Assembly: GCF_028867965.1 (NCBI RefSeq)
Contig: NZ_JAPQNT010000011.1
Coordinates: forward strand, 1 to 64,000
Length of the DNA stretch: 64,000 bases
Direction of reading: 5' to 3'
Origin: Flavobacterium sp. SUN046
GTDB lineage: Bacteria > Bacteroidota > Bacteroidia > Flavobacteriales > Flavobacteriaceae
The notes below the pieces were generated by a model. That model made no database searches and was not told the DNA's origin. It saw only the letters and a program-made list of their open reading frames with translations. Positions 42,392 through 51,939 of the stretch are shown here, one piece after another. The position numbers and the translations under genes were made by a program. Position 1 is the stretch's first letter, and every line of letters begins with the position of its first letter.

Positions 42392-43318
42392 ATGAAAACA
42401 AAATTATTAATTTTACTAGTATTTTTACCAATTTTAACATTTGCACAAACACCTTTTACAACTATTAGCATGGAGCCAATAAATGTACAAATTGAAGATG
42501 GTAAAACAAAGACATTCAAATTTAATGAAAAAGAATTTGATTCAATAAAAAGCTCCATTAAGTCTACAGGAATAGAAACCCTCAATCTTGATGATGTCAA
42601 AAATAAAGATACTTATGTACAAAGTGAAAAGAAACCTCTAGACTTTTTTAATAATAGTTCACTTAGTAACTCTTTAATTAACACCGGAGGAAGAGTTTCA
42701 ATAAATGCTGAGGTATTACACTACAAGCTATACATTGCAAATCCTTCTCCTAAATATGAAAAAGATAGAAAATATAGATTTAATATACCGCTTTTAATCA
42801 TTTCTAAACTCTCAACAAAATACGATTCCATTTCATCATCTAGTGCTTGGGATGCTGTAGACTATGAAGCAGCGCCTGTAACTCTTAGAATAATGCCATC
42901 CTTTAGAAAGAGTTTTGTGAAATTTAATGATGTATTTTATTTTGGATTTTATGCAGATTTAAGAGGATTAAATATTCAAAACACTGTAACCAATAAATAT
43001 GATTTAGAATTTATTGGTGCAAGTGGATTAGGATTTACATTTCAAGGTGATGGAGATGCTGGAAAATACAATGAAAAAGGTGAATATAAACAAGGTAAAT
43101 ATTCGATTTCTTTTATGCTTCAAGGTGCAACTGGTAAAAAAGAAATTTTGCAAAAATTATTTAAAACAAATAATGAGTATGTAACATCACTGCAAACTTA
43201 CTTTATGTTTAAAGTTTCAGACGATAGCAATTTGAATATTAAAATTGGATATCAATATTTGTTTAAAGAAACATTATCAGGATCAAAATCTAATTTTTCA
43301 ATTGCACTAGGCTTATAA
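42392..43318 (+). CDS. Secreted or outer-membrane hypothetical protein
   Basis: ATG 42392 (or 42386, two codons earlier) opens a signal peptide (MKTKLLILLVFLPILTFAQ) and gives 308 residues. The mature part is beta-rich with alternating patterns (YKLYIANPSPKYEKDRKYRF, VFYFGFYADLRGLNIQ, LNIKIGYQYLF) and ends in a hydrophobic strand (FSIALGL), as in outer-membrane beta-barrels, though the last residue is Leu, not Phe. No family is recognised. It stands alone between terminators. Confidence 0.75.
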   Translation: MKTKLLILLVFLPILTFAQTPFTTISMEPINVQIEDGKTKTFKFNEKEFDSIKSSIKSTGIETLNLDDVKNKDTYVQSEKKPLDFFNNSSLSNSLINTGGRVSINAEVLHYKLYIANPSPKYEKDRKYRFNIPLLIISKLSTKYDSISSSSAWDAVDYEAAPVTLRIMPSFRKSFVKFNDVFYFGFYADLRGLNIQNTVTNKYDLEFIGASGLGFTFQGDGDAGKYNEKGEYKQGKYSISFMLQGATGKKEILQKLFKTNNEYVTSLQTYFMFKVSDDSNLNIKIGYQYLFKETLSGSKSNFSIALGL

Positions 43319-43345
43319 TTCTTCTATTTTAATTCAAAATAGGGG

Positions 43346-43377
43346 AAACCGTAAAGCAAATTGTTTTACGGTTTTTA
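43346..43377 (+). terminator. Terminator of the outer-membrane-like gene
   Basis: Ten-bp stem AAACCGTAAA / TTTACGGTTT (GGTTT runs into a T tract). Confidence 0.82.
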
Positions 43378-43468
43378 AATTTGTTTAAAATCAAGTAAAA
43401 CTACTTCTAAATAAATTGCTGATTTGGTTTATTTTTCCTACGTTTGAAAAACAATCTTACTACAAATT

Positions 43469-43627
43469 ATGTCGCTATTTCAAAACAACGTTGTTCAAAA
43501 ATATACCAACACCATCGATAAAAATGTCCTTGACCAAAAATAGCAACTTTTTACCGCTATTTTTCATAATACAACCAAGCAAGAAAACATTCGCAACAGC
43601 AAGGAAGAACAATATCAGGAAGGTTTT
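43469..43627 (+). pseudogene. Interrupted 5' end of the type IIG gene (in-frame amber codon)
   Basis: ATG 43469 opens a frame encoding MSLFQNNVVQKYTN… that stops at TAG 43541-43543 (codon 25). It then continues in the same frame with QLFTAIFHNTTKQENI and QYQEGFLRELF directly into the large ORF. The N-terminus on both sides of the TAG reads like that of intact type IIG homologues, so the TAG looks like a point nonsense mutation. Confidence 0.8.
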
Positions 43628-46495
43628 TTGAGAGAATTGTTTGTTTCAATTTTAGGATATACTTTAAATCCTGATGCCAATTATAATTTAATTACCGAAC
43701 AAAAAAACGAAACCAACAGCAAGAAAGCCGATGGTGCTATTATTTTTGATCAAAATGTACATGCCATAATCGAACTAAAAGGAACCGAAACCACCGATTT
43801 ATCTAAAATAGAAAACCAAGCATTTGGTTATAAAAACAATCAGAAGAATTGCAGTTATGTCATCATTTCCAATTTTGAAAAACTGCGCTTTTATATTGAT
43901 AATGCAACCGAACACGTTGAATTTAATTTGTTTACACTTTCTAGAAAAGAATTTGATTTGCTCTACACCTGTCTATCGTTAGAAAGCATGCAAACCGATT
44001 TACCCAAGAAAATAAAAAACGAAAGCGTTTCTAACGAAGATAAAATTACCAAAGAACTATATAAAGATTATTCTACTTTTAGAAAAGAACTCTTTAACGA
44101 TATCGAACAATTAAATCCGCAGTACGACCGATTGCTTTTGTTTAAGAAAACCCAAAAACTACTCGATAGATTTCTCTTTATTTTCTTTGCCGAAGACCGA
44201 CAATTGCTGCCAACCAATTTAATTTTCAGCATCAATCTCGAATGGCAAAATTTGCGTCAAGCGCGAATTCCGGTGTCGTTGTACGACCGATACAAAATGT
44301 ATTTTCAAGATTTGAATACTGGCGCACGCGTAAGTTTGCCTGCCTTTGGAAAACACACCAACGAAATTGTAACCGCGCAATATGATATTTATGCCTACAA
44401 CGGCGGTTTGTTTCAGCCAGACGAAGTTTTAGACACGATTGCTATAAACGACGATTTACTTTTTAAACATACTAAAAAACTAAGCGACTACGACTTTGAA
44501 AGCGAAGTTGACGTAAATATTTTAGGACATATTTTTGAAAATTCGTTAAACGAAATAGACGAAATTACCAACGCCATTGAAGGTCAAGAAATTGATAAAA
44601 CCAAAACCAAACGCAAAAAAGACGGCGTTTTTTATACACCCAAATACATTACCAAATACATTGTAGACAACACGATTGGCAAACTGTGTGCAGAAAAGAA
44701 ACTAGAAATTGCGCTTGACGAAACCAAATATTCTACCGACAAAAAGATAACCGTAGTTACCAAAAAGAAACTCATAGAAACCTTAGACAGTTATAGAAAA
44801 TGGCTGTTGCAACTAACCATAGTTGACCCAGCTTGTGGCAGTGGTGCGTTCTTGAACCAAGCCTTAGAATTTTTAATTGCCGAACACAAATATGTTGACG
44901 AATTGCAAGCCAAACTCTTTGGTGACGCGTTGGTATTGAGCGATGTAGAAGGAAGTATTTTAGAAAACAACCTGTTTGGTGTTGACCTTAACGAAGAAAG
45001 TGTAGAAATTGCCAAACTCTCGTTATGGTTACGCACCGCACAACGCAACCGAAAACTAAACAGCTTAAACAACAACATAAAATGCGGCAACTCATTAATA
45101 GATGATGCCAACATTGCAGGTGAAAAAGCATTTAATTGGCACAACGAATTTTCGCAGGTTTTTGAAAAAGGTGGTTTTGATGTGGTTATTGGAAATCCGC
45201 CTTATGTTAGTGTAAAAATGTTGAAGAATATTGATAAAGAATTTTTTATTAATAATTATGAGACATCAAAAGGACAATTTGATTTATATACTTTATTCTA
45301 TGAAAAAGGTTTTAATATTTTAAAAGAAAATGGGATTCTTTCTTTCATAACATCTAACACATTTTTAAGTAACAAGGATTTTTTTGAGTTTAGAAAATTT
45401 ATTCTCTTAAAATCAAATGTTGTTGAAATATTAAATCTTGGAGAAACCGTATTTATTGACGCTAACATTGACGTAGCAATATTATCTTATAGAAAAAATG
45501 ATAATGAACAAGAAATCTTAATTTGTAAAAATAGAGGAGAATTTGATAAAAAAACTTTTGGATATATTAATCAACAAAACTTTATTTCAGACAATTTTGA
45601 AATGAAAATAAATATTCCTCAAGGTGAATTAAAGTTAATAAAAAAAATAAATTCTAAAAAAGAATTATTATCGGAAATACTTGAACTTCCAAGAGGAATT
45701 GAATTTGGAAGTAATTCTGAAAAAATATTTAATGAAACTATAATTAATTCTGAAAAAATATTATTTGGAAAAAACATTGATAGATATATTATTGATTTTG
45801 ATAATAAGTATTGTGTATTCGAAAATAATATTTCTGTATTTAAAAATCATTATATTTATGCAAATGAAAAAATATTAATACAAAGAATAAGAAATTTATC
45901 TTTAAAAAGAAGAATAATTGCTGTAATTGATAATGAAAAACATTTATGTACAAATACGTTAAGAATTGGTTATTTAAAATCAAAAAAATATAGTTTAAAA
46001 TATATTTTATCAATTTTAAATTCAAATGTTATAAATTTTCTTTTTTTGAAACAATTTTTAAATAAAGATATTTATGCATTTCAATTACAACAAATTCCTG
46101 TACCAAAAATCTCAATTTCCGTGCAACAACCCTTCATTGAAAAAGCCGATTTAATGTTAACGTTAAATAAATCGTTACAAGAAGTAAGTTTAAAATTTGG
46201 CAAGTATTTTTCGGGGCAATTCAAGATAGAAAAATTGAGTAGCAAACTAGAGAAATGGTATACTTTATCGTTTGAAGAATTCATAAAAGAAATCAACAAA
46301 GCTATCAAATTGCAAAAAGGCACCGCATTAACCAAAAAAGACGAATTTGATTGGATCGATTTATTTGAAGAAAATAAAGCTAAAGCCAATAAATTACAAA
46401 ATGAAATAGCTGCTACCGATAAAACTATTGATGCTATGGTGTATGAGTTGTATGGTTTGAGTGAAGAGGAAATTAAGATTGTTGAGAATAGTTAA
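43628..46495 (+). CDS. Type IIG restriction-modification enzyme (Eco57I-like), N-terminally interrupted
   Basis: 955 codons from an internal TTG; with the interrupted 5' part the protein would have about 1008 residues. Such enzymes cut and methylate DNA in one chain. Residues 34-52 hold a PD-(D/E)XK nuclease core (ADGAIIF … AIIELKG, Asp35, Glu49, Lys51). Motif I VDPACGSGAFLN is near residue 400, and the adenine N6 motif GNPPY near 523. The last 400 residues are the target recognition part and are markedly more AT-rich. Because of the upstream TAG, activity depends on re-initiation or suppression. Confidence 0.85.
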   Translation: MRELFVSILGYTLNPDANYNLITEQKNETNSKKADGAIIFDQNVHAIIELKGTETTDLSKIENQAFGYKNNQKNCSYVIISNFEKLRFYIDNATEHVEFNLFTLSRKEFDLLYTCLSLESMQTDLPKKIKNESVSNEDKITKELYKDYSTFRKELFNDIEQLNPQYDRLLLFKKTQKLLDRFLFIFFAEDRQLLPTNLIFSINLEWQNLRQARIPVSLYDRYKMYFQDLNTGARVSLPAFGKHTNEIVTAQYDIYAYNGGLFQPDEVLDTIAINDDLLFKHTKKLSDYDFESEVDVNILGHIFENSLNEIDEITNAIEGQEIDKTKTKRKKDGVFYTPKYITKYIVDNTIGKLCAEKKLEIALDETKYSTDKKITVVTKKKLIETLDSYRKWLLQLTIVDPACGSGAFLNQALEFLIAEHKYVDELQAKLFGDALVLSDVEGSILENNLFGVDLNEESVEIAKLSLWLRTAQRNRKLNSLNNNIKCGNSLIDDANIAGEKAFNWHNEFSQVFEKGGFDVVIGNPPYVSVKMLKNIDKEFFINNYETSKGQFDLYTLFYEKGFNILKENGILSFITSNTFLSNKDFFEFRKFILLKSNVVEILNLGETVFIDANIDVAILSYRKNDNEQEILICKNRGEFDKKTFGYINQQNFISDNFEMKINIPQGELKLIKKINSKKELLSEILELPRGIEFGSNSEKIFNETIINSEKILFGKNIDRYIIDFDNKYCVFENNISVFKNHYIYANEKILIQRIRNLSLKRRIIAVIDNEKHLCTNTLRIGYLKSKKYSLKYILSILNSNVINFLFLKQFLNKDIYAFQLQQIPVPKISISVQQPFIEKADLMLTLNKSLQEVSLKFGKYFSGQFKIEKLSSKLEKWYTLSFEEFIKEINKAIKLQKGTALTKKDEFDWIDLFEENKAKANKLQNEIAATDKTIDAMVYELYGLSEEEIKIVENS

Positions 46496-46515
46496 AAAAA
46501 AACATCCTACGCACA

Positions 46516-46622
46516 GTCATTGCGAGGTACGAAGCAATCTCATCAACTCACCGTAAGCATCATAAGATTGCTTAATGAGCTTTACGTGTACGACAACAGA
46601 TTGCTTCGTGCCTCGCAATGAC
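46516..46622. repeat. 107-bp hairpin (MITE-like) with 25-bp terminal inverted repeats
   Basis: Left arm 46516-46540 (GTCATTGCGAGG … GAAGCAATCT) and right arm 46598-46622 are inverted with one wobble mismatch. The 57-bp middle has a further CGTAA/TTACG pairing. The arms belong to the family of single repeats at 5140, 34006 and 34761. It lies between the type IIG and GIY-YIG genes. Confidence 0.88.
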
Positions 46623-46637
46623 CTTAAAAAAGACGCC

Positions 46638-46943
46638 ATGAAACCAGGATTCATCTACATCATCACCAACAAAAACAACACCACATTATACATTGGTGTT
46701 ACTTCCAATTTGCCACAACGAATACTGCAACATAAAACTAAGCATTATAAAGATTCGTTTTCTGCGCGGTATAATTTAGACAAATTGGTTTATTATGAAT
46801 CTTTTCAAATGATTGGTGATGCTATTGCAAGAGAAAAACAACTAAAAGCAGGAAACAGAGCCACCAAAGAAGCTTTAATAAAAAGTAGCAATCCCAATTG
46901 GAATGATTTGTTTGAAGAAATTAATGGTATAATGACGTTGTGA
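46638..46943 (+). CDS. GIY-YIG single-domain nuclease (YhbQ-like)
   Basis: ATG 46638 gives 101 residues; the longer frame into the hairpin repeat is not coding. GIY-YIG landmarks are FIYIITNK (Tyr7), LYIGVTSNLPQR (Tyr18, Gly20, Arg28), and REKQLKAGN (Glu66, Asn73). Proteins of this size are widespread; the target is unknown. The right arm of the 107-bp hairpin lies 15 bp upstream of the start, in the same position as repeat copies before three other genes. Confidence 0.92.
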   Translation: MKPGFIYIITNKNNTTLYIGVTSNLPQRILQHKTKHYKDSFSARYNLDKLVYYESFQMIGDAIAREKQLKAGNRATKEALIKSSNPNWNDLFEEINGIMTL

Positions 46944-47005
46944 AATTGAATTTTAAATTTAATCTAACAAAACGTTAAATCACAAAAAAGCAGTAGCATT
47001 TTAAT

Positions 47006-47013
47006 TAATTTTG
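47006..47013 (+). promoter_or_regulatory. -7 promoter element of the S1/P1 nuclease gene
   Basis: TAATTTTG matches TAnnTTTG, 22 bp before the start codon. Confidence 0.45.
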
Positions 47014-47035
47014 TATTCAATTATTACATCTTATT

Positions 47036-47803
47036 ATGAAAAAAATTAGTGTGCTTTTCGTTTTGACTATATTGCTTTTATCACCCTTAAAATCATTGGC
47101 TTGGGGTGAAAAAGGACATGATTATGTTGCTGAAGTTGCTTTCAAACAATTGGACAAAAAAACCAAGAAACTAATTTTAAGTTATTTGGACGGAATGTCT
47201 ATCGATGAAGCCGCCAATTGGATGGATGCTATTAAGAAAGACCGTTCGTATGACAAATTGAAACCTTTGCATTATGTGAATTTTGAAAAAGGAGTTGCAG
47301 TGAAGGACACTTGCTGTGATAACATCATTGCGACGCTCAATGAAACCATAGCTAAATTAAAAAACTACAAATCATTATCTAAAGAAGAAGTAAAAGTACA
47401 ATTGTGTTATTTATTTCATTTGATTGGCGATTTACACCAACCGCTGCATGTAGGTTACGGAAGTGATAAAGGCGGAAACTCCTACCAAGTGCAATTCAAT
47501 GGAAAAGGTACGAATTTACACGGACTTTTTGATTACGGAATCATAGAATCTGAAAACATAAAATTAAAAGATTGTCTTAGAGTTAAAAAATATTCTGAAG
47601 AAGAAATAAAGGCTTTACAATCAGGAAGTGTCGTTGATTGGGCAATCGAATCGAGAAGTTATTTACAGGGTATTTATGCTACCAATGGCGCGCTTTTAAC
47701 GTCAGATTATGTAACTGCAAATTCGCAATTAATTAAAAATCAGATTTTAAAAGGTGGCATTAGATTGGCTGGATTATTGAATGGAATTTTCAACCAAGCG
47801 TAG
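47036..47803 (+). CDS. Secreted S1/P1-type zinc nuclease
   Basis: A 255-residue exported enzyme that cuts single-stranded DNA and RNA. The signal peptide ends at …SLA/WGEKGH, leaving the zinc-binding N-terminal Trp and His typical of the family. Further zinc ligands are in NWMDAIK, PLHYVNF, FHLIGDLHQPLHVG (HxxxD..H) and LHGLFDYG. It probably serves phosphate or nucleotide scavenging. Its stop abuts that of the convergent acyltransferase gene with no base between. Confidence 0.94.
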   Translation: MKKISVLFVLTILLLSPLKSLAWGEKGHDYVAEVAFKQLDKKTKKLILSYLDGMSIDEAANWMDAIKKDRSYDKLKPLHYVNFEKGVAVKDTCCDNIIATLNETIAKLKNYKSLSKEEVKVQLCYLFHLIGDLHQPLHVGYGSDKGGNSYQVQFNGKGTNLHGLFDYGIIESENIKLKDCLRVKKYSEEEIKALQSGSVVDWAIESRSYLQGIYATNGALLTSDYVTANSQLIKNQILKGGIRLAGLLNGIFNQA

Positions 47804-48877
47804 TTACGATTTTCGTTTGTACCAAGCGTAAACTGGTTTTTCAAATCCGTAATACAAGGCAATAGAAACGATCCAAAGTAGTACGAAATTCCTGTCGGAT
47901 AAGAAAATCCAAGATTTAAGTTTTAAATTGGCGTAACTTATGTGAATCAGGTAAAAAGCAAACGAAGCATTACCCAACAAAACCATAATTTTTGACGATA
48001 AGAACCGTTGTAAATAGGTTTTTTGATTCATCAATCCGTGAAAAAGTAGTACTACAAAAAACGGAAGTAACGTAAAAAAAAGCAATTTGCCTTGCCAATG
48101 GTTGGTGCCGTGGTCTACTCTACTTTCTTGAAACAACCCGATTATATACACTATCAAAACAAATCCGATTGCGCCTAGTGTAGTTGCATATTTGGATAGT
48201 GGTAAACGGTTCCAAAAATTAGGATAGTGCGCCAAAAACATTCCCGAAGCAAACAAAATTGATTGTCCGAAGAACGTACTCATCAAGACAAAATTCGCTG
48301 GATGTAAATAACTGTTTGGATTTCCTAAATAACTTGTCCAAACTAAACCAACAATTACTGCTGCACCGTATAATACTACTAAAAACCCAATTAAATAAGC
48401 TAGCTTTTTTTGAAGTAAAAGCATTAAAACTGGTGCAAAAGCATAAAATGTCATTTCAACGGTTAACGACCAAGATTGCGAGATTGCATCAAGTGAATGT
48501 GTAACCGAAAAACCTTGTAAGAGTAAGTAATTTATAATTGAAAAATGAAAGTTTCCAAATGAAGCATCTAAATAATAAAGCGTTAACAACAGCCAGTACA
48601 AAGGCATTATTCGGATAATACGCTGCAAAAAATACTTTTTAAAATGGCGCGCCGATTGAAGTGGTTGACTTCCATAACTTTTTGCAATAAGGAAACCGCT
48701 TAAGATAAAAAACAATTGCACTCCTAGATTAAATTCGTTACACAAACGAAATAACTCTGGATGCAAATCGTCTTTCCAATACTTGCGGTTGTGGTACACA
48801 AAAATCATGATGGCTGCAATAGCTCTGATTCCAGTAAGTGCGTTAAAATGTAGTTTTTTAGGTTGGTCTGTTGTCAT
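47804..48877 (-). CDS. Acyltransferase-3 family membrane protein
   Basis: A 357-residue polytopic membrane enzyme of the OafA/NodX family, which acetylates or acylates sugars of lipopolysaccharide, peptidoglycan or other glycans. Features are LTGIRAIAAIMIFVYHNRKYW (catalytic His region), GVQLFFILSGFLIAKS, RIIRIMPLYWLL and SQSWSLTVEMTFYAFAPVL. About ten helices are predicted. No SGNH domain is fused. The acceptor is unknown. Confidence 0.93.
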   Translation of the reverse strand: MTTDQPKKLHFNALTGIRAIAAIMIFVYHNRKYWKDDLHPELFRLCNEFNLGVQLFFILSGFLIAKSYGSQPLQSARHFKKYFLQRIIRIMPLYWLLLTLYYLDASFGNFHFSIINYLLLQGFSVTHSLDAISQSWSLTVEMTFYAFAPVLMLLLQKKLAYLIGFLVVLYGAAVIVGLVWTSYLGNPNSYLHPANFVLMSTFFGQSILFASGMFLAHYPNFWNRLPLSKYATTLGAIGFVLIVYIIGLFQESRVDHGTNHWQGKLLFFTLLPFFVVLLFHGLMNQKTYLQRFLSSKIMVLLGNASFAFYLIHISYANLKLKSWIFLSDRNFVLLWIVSIALYYGFEKPVYAWYKRKS

Positions 48878-48901
48878 TGATTTTAGAAGATTAACATCTA
48901 A

Positions 48902-50194
48902 TTATTCTTCTTTTTTATCAGTAAAACTGAAATTTCGCAACTTGGGAACTTTAGCATACGTAAATGCTACAACACCTAAAGTCAACATTCCGCCAGTTAC
49001 TACAGCTCGAACTGTGCCCAACCAATGTGCCATTACACCGCTTTCAAAATCTCCAAATTCATTAGAGGAACTCACAAAAATGGTATTCACTGCCGATACT
49101 CTGCCGCGCATATCGTCTGGTGTTACTAATTGCAAAATAGTACTTCGTATTACGACACTTACGGCATCAAACATTCCTGAAAGCAATAACATAGCAAACG
49201 AAAGATAGAAATTAGTAGAAATTCCGAAGATAATAATTGATAACGCAAATCCGGTTACGCATAAGAATAATTTTTTTCCGGGCTGACTTTTCAAGGGTAA
49301 AAATGCTAATAATCCTAAAGTTAACAAGGCACCAATTCCCGGAGCTGAACGCAATAATCCGAAGCCCATTTCATCTACATGCAATATTTCTTTTTGATAC
49401 ACTGGCAACAGAGCAACTGCGCCACCAAAAAGTACTGAAAACATATCCAATAATTGTGCACCAAGTAAGGTTGGTGTTTTCATTACGAATTTCAAACCTT
49501 CTTTAACACTTTGCAAAACAGGTTCTTTAACTTTCTTTAAAATGGGTTTCACCGATATTGATAGTAATGGGAAATAAATCAGTAGTAAAACAAAAATTAC
49601 GACTAAAAGACCAATATAAATTCCGAATAAAGCTATAAAAGCTCCAGCTACTAATGGTCCGAGAACGGCACCCATTTGCCAAGACATACTGCTCCAACTG
49701 GTGGCATTGGCATAATGTTCTCTCGGAACAACTAATCCGAATAACGAAAACATTGACGGACTAAAAAAGGAACGTAAAATACCGCCAACAAACACAAAAA
49801 AGTAGATTAAACCAACCATTACAGTTACCGATAAACTCTTATTTATTAGAGGAAAAGCTATAGCAAAAAGGCAAATCGAAGTTATTAAATAACCTGTCAA
49901 ACAAGTGATAATCATTTTTCGTTTCTCGCTTTGGTCAACATAATGACCAGCAATTAAGGAACATCCTATGGCTGGAATTACTTCAGCTAATCCAACAAAA
50001 CCTAATGAAAGTTTGTTGCTCGTAAGTTGGTACATCCAAAAATACAAAATCGTAGATTGCATGTTTAGTGCGAAAATCACTCCGAATCGAGTGGATAAAA
50101 AAGCTAAAAATTCTCTTATTTTTAAAGAAGGATTTTTATAAAAAAAACCAGAAGTTGCTACAGAAGAGGAATTTTTATTTTCCATAAGAATCAT
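48902..50194 (-). CDS. MFS transporter (EntS/drug-exporter-like)
   Basis: A 430-residue, 12-helix protein of the MFS_3 type: LAFLSTRFGVIFALNMQSTI, AGHYVDQSEKRKMII (motif A), VGGILRSFFSPSMFSLFGLV and DDMRGRVSAVNTIFVSSSNEF near the C-terminal half, which is typical of enterobactin- and macrolide-exporting members. The start is either 50194 or the ATG three codons later (50185). The substrate is not identifiable. It lies 24 bp upstream of the acyltransferase gene on the same strand. Confidence 0.92.
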   Translation of the reverse strand: MILMENKNSSSVATSGFFYKNPSLKIREFLAFLSTRFGVIFALNMQSTILYFWMYQLTSNKLSLGFVGLAEVIPAIGCSLIAGHYVDQSEKRKMIITCLTGYLITSICLFAIAFPLINKSLSVTVMVGLIYFFVFVGGILRSFFSPSMFSLFGLVVPREHYANATSWSSMSWQMGAVLGPLVAGAFIALFGIYIGLLVVIFVLLLIYFPLLSISVKPILKKVKEPVLQSVKEGLKFVMKTPTLLGAQLLDMFSVLFGGAVALLPVYQKEILHVDEMGFGLLRSAPGIGALLTLGLLAFLPLKSQPGKKLFLCVTGFALSIIIFGISTNFYLSFAMLLLSGMFDAVSVVIRSTILQLVTPDDMRGRVSAVNTIFVSSSNEFGDFESGVMAHWLGTVRAVVTGGMLTLGVVAFTYAKVPKLRNFSFTDKKEE

Positions 50195-50287
50195 TTAGTA
50201 TTGCAATAAAACTTTGGTAAATTTAAACTTTTTAAAACTAAAAATAAGTTTTGAATAATTGGTTTGTGGCAAATTTAACAAATTAAA

Positions 50288-50310
50288 AACCCAACTGTAA
50301 AAGCTGGGTT
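50288..50310 (-). terminator. Terminator of the AAA+ gene
   Basis: Stem AACCCAaC / GcTGGGTT, followed on the minus strand by TTTTTAATTTG. Confidence 0.75.
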
Positions 50311-50320
50311 GTTGTTATTT

Positions 50321-51784
50321 TTATAATTTATTGATGTAACTGCTGTATAAATCCTTAAACTGATAGCCTTCTACTACTCTATCTTTACTGAGTTTATCAT
50401 ATTCTACCAAGCCCCAAAGTACAAATTCTTTCAAGAAATACTTGTCTTCTAATGGGATTTCTGGTTGGTATTTTTGGATTAAATCTTCTAATGGTTTCAC
50501 TTCATCCAATTGTTTTTTATAGGCTTCATCCGACACATCGTCTAATAATTCGAAGCCTGTTTCTGCAAAAAACCATTCTAGTATTTTAGAATACGGACTG
50601 GCATCGGCATCGCGTTCTAACTTTTCGATTTTAGGAAAGTAAGCTGGGAAATAGGTTTTGATAGCATTGCTTATTAATTGTTCTGCTACAAATGCTGCAC
50701 CTTCTTGTTCGCCTTCATAAACCAATTCGACTTTACCTGTAATTGCTGGAATAATTCCCATAAAATCGGATAATCGCACCGAAGTTGCATCAACTCCTGA
50801 TTTTAAAGCTCTGCGTTCTGCAGTACTCAACAAGTTTTCGTAAGCTGTTATACTCATACGAGCACTCACGCCACTTTTGTTATCAATGTATTCACTTTCT
50901 CTTGCTTCAAAGCCAATTTGTTCTAATAAATCTTTGGCTAAACTTGGAACATAAACTGTATCCGATTGCAATTTATCTAATTTAGCTTCTTGTTGTGTAA
51001 TGGTTCTCGCAATAGCAATACTTTCTGGGTAATGCGTTAAAATTTGTGAACCAATTCTATCTTTCAATGGCGTTACAATACTTCCGCGATTGGTGTAATC
51101 TTCGGGATTGGCGGTGAAGACAAATTGCATATCGAGGTGCAAACGTATTTTGAAACCACGAATTTGAATATCGCCTTCTTGTAAAATATTGAATAATGCT
51201 ACTTGAATTCTAGCTTGTAAATCGGGTAATTCATTGATTACAAAGATACAACGGTTGGCTCTTGGAATCATTCCGAAGTGAATTACTCTGTCATCGGCAT
51301 ACGACAATTTTAAATTGGCAGCTTTAATCGGATCAATATCTCCAATCAAATCTGCCACGGTTACATCTGGCGTAGCTAATTTTTCAGAAAAACGTTCGTT
51401 TCTGTGAATCCATTGAATTGGAGTCGCATCACCTTTTTCGGCAATTAAATCTTTGGCAAATCTCGAAATCGGATTTAGAGGATCATCGTTAATTTCAGAA
51501 CCTGCAACAATGGGCATGTATTCGTCTAATAATTCAATCATTTTACGAGCTAAACGTGTTTTGGCTTGACCACGAAGTCCGAGTAAGTTGATGTTATGAC
51601 GTGATAAAATAGCACGTTCTAATTCTGGAATTACCGTGTTTTCAAATCCGTGTACGCCTTCAAAAACAGGTTTTCCTGATTTGATTTTGGTTCGTAAATT
51701 ATCACGTAATTCGTCTTTGATGCTTCTAGAAATGTATCCCGATTGCTTTAATTCTGCTAGTGTTTTTATGTTTTCTATTTTCAT
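50321..51784 (-). CDS. AAA+ ATPase, magnesium-chelatase ChlI/MoxR-like
   Basis: A 487-residue ATPase with Walker A GLRGQAKT (69-76), Walker B-like FVINELPDL near residue 195, an arginine-finger region TPLKDRIGSQI and sensor FVFTANPEDYTNRG. The class resembles the I subunit of metal chelatases and MoxR chaperones, which work with VWA-domain partners. Such a partner (52125-53243) lies just upstream on the same strand, separated by a 340-bp gap full of repeats. The target of the pair is unknown; it is not in a chlorophyll or cobalamin locus. Confidence 0.92.
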   Translation of the reverse strand: MKIENIKTLAELKQSGYISRSIKDELRDNLRTKIKSGKPVFEGVHGFENTVIPELERAILSRHNINLLGLRGQAKTRLARKMIELLDEYMPIVAGSEINDDPLNPISRFAKDLIAEKGDATPIQWIHRNERFSEKLATPDVTVADLIGDIDPIKAANLKLSYADDRVIHFGMIPRANRCIFVINELPDLQARIQVALFNILQEGDIQIRGFKIRLHLDMQFVFTANPEDYTNRGSIVTPLKDRIGSQILTHYPESIAIARTITQQEAKLDKLQSDTVYVPSLAKDLLEQIGFEARESEYIDNKSGVSARMSITAYENLLSTAERRALKSGVDATSVRLSDFMGIIPAITGKVELVYEGEQEGAAFVAEQLISNAIKTYFPAYFPKIEKLERDADASPYSKILEWFFAETGFELLDDVSDEAYKKQLDEVKPLEDLIQKYQPEIPLEDKYFLKEFVLWGLVEYDKLSKDRVVEGYQFKDLYSSYINKL

Positions 51785-51939
51785 GTTTTTTTGTTTAACC
51801 GCAAAGTTTTTTTATTTCTTTTACTTTAATGTTTTTTTTATTTAACCGCAAAGAGCGCTGGGTTTAACGCAAAGTTCGCAAAGTTTTTTTATTTTTTTTT
51901 AATTTTAAATTATTTTGGGCGGTTTTTCTTTTAAAGGTT

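Noticed and set aside
46575..46637. N-terminal extension of the GIY-YIG protein into the hairpin repeat
   Set aside because: The extension would consist of repeat sequence; the family N-terminus begins at ATG 46638.
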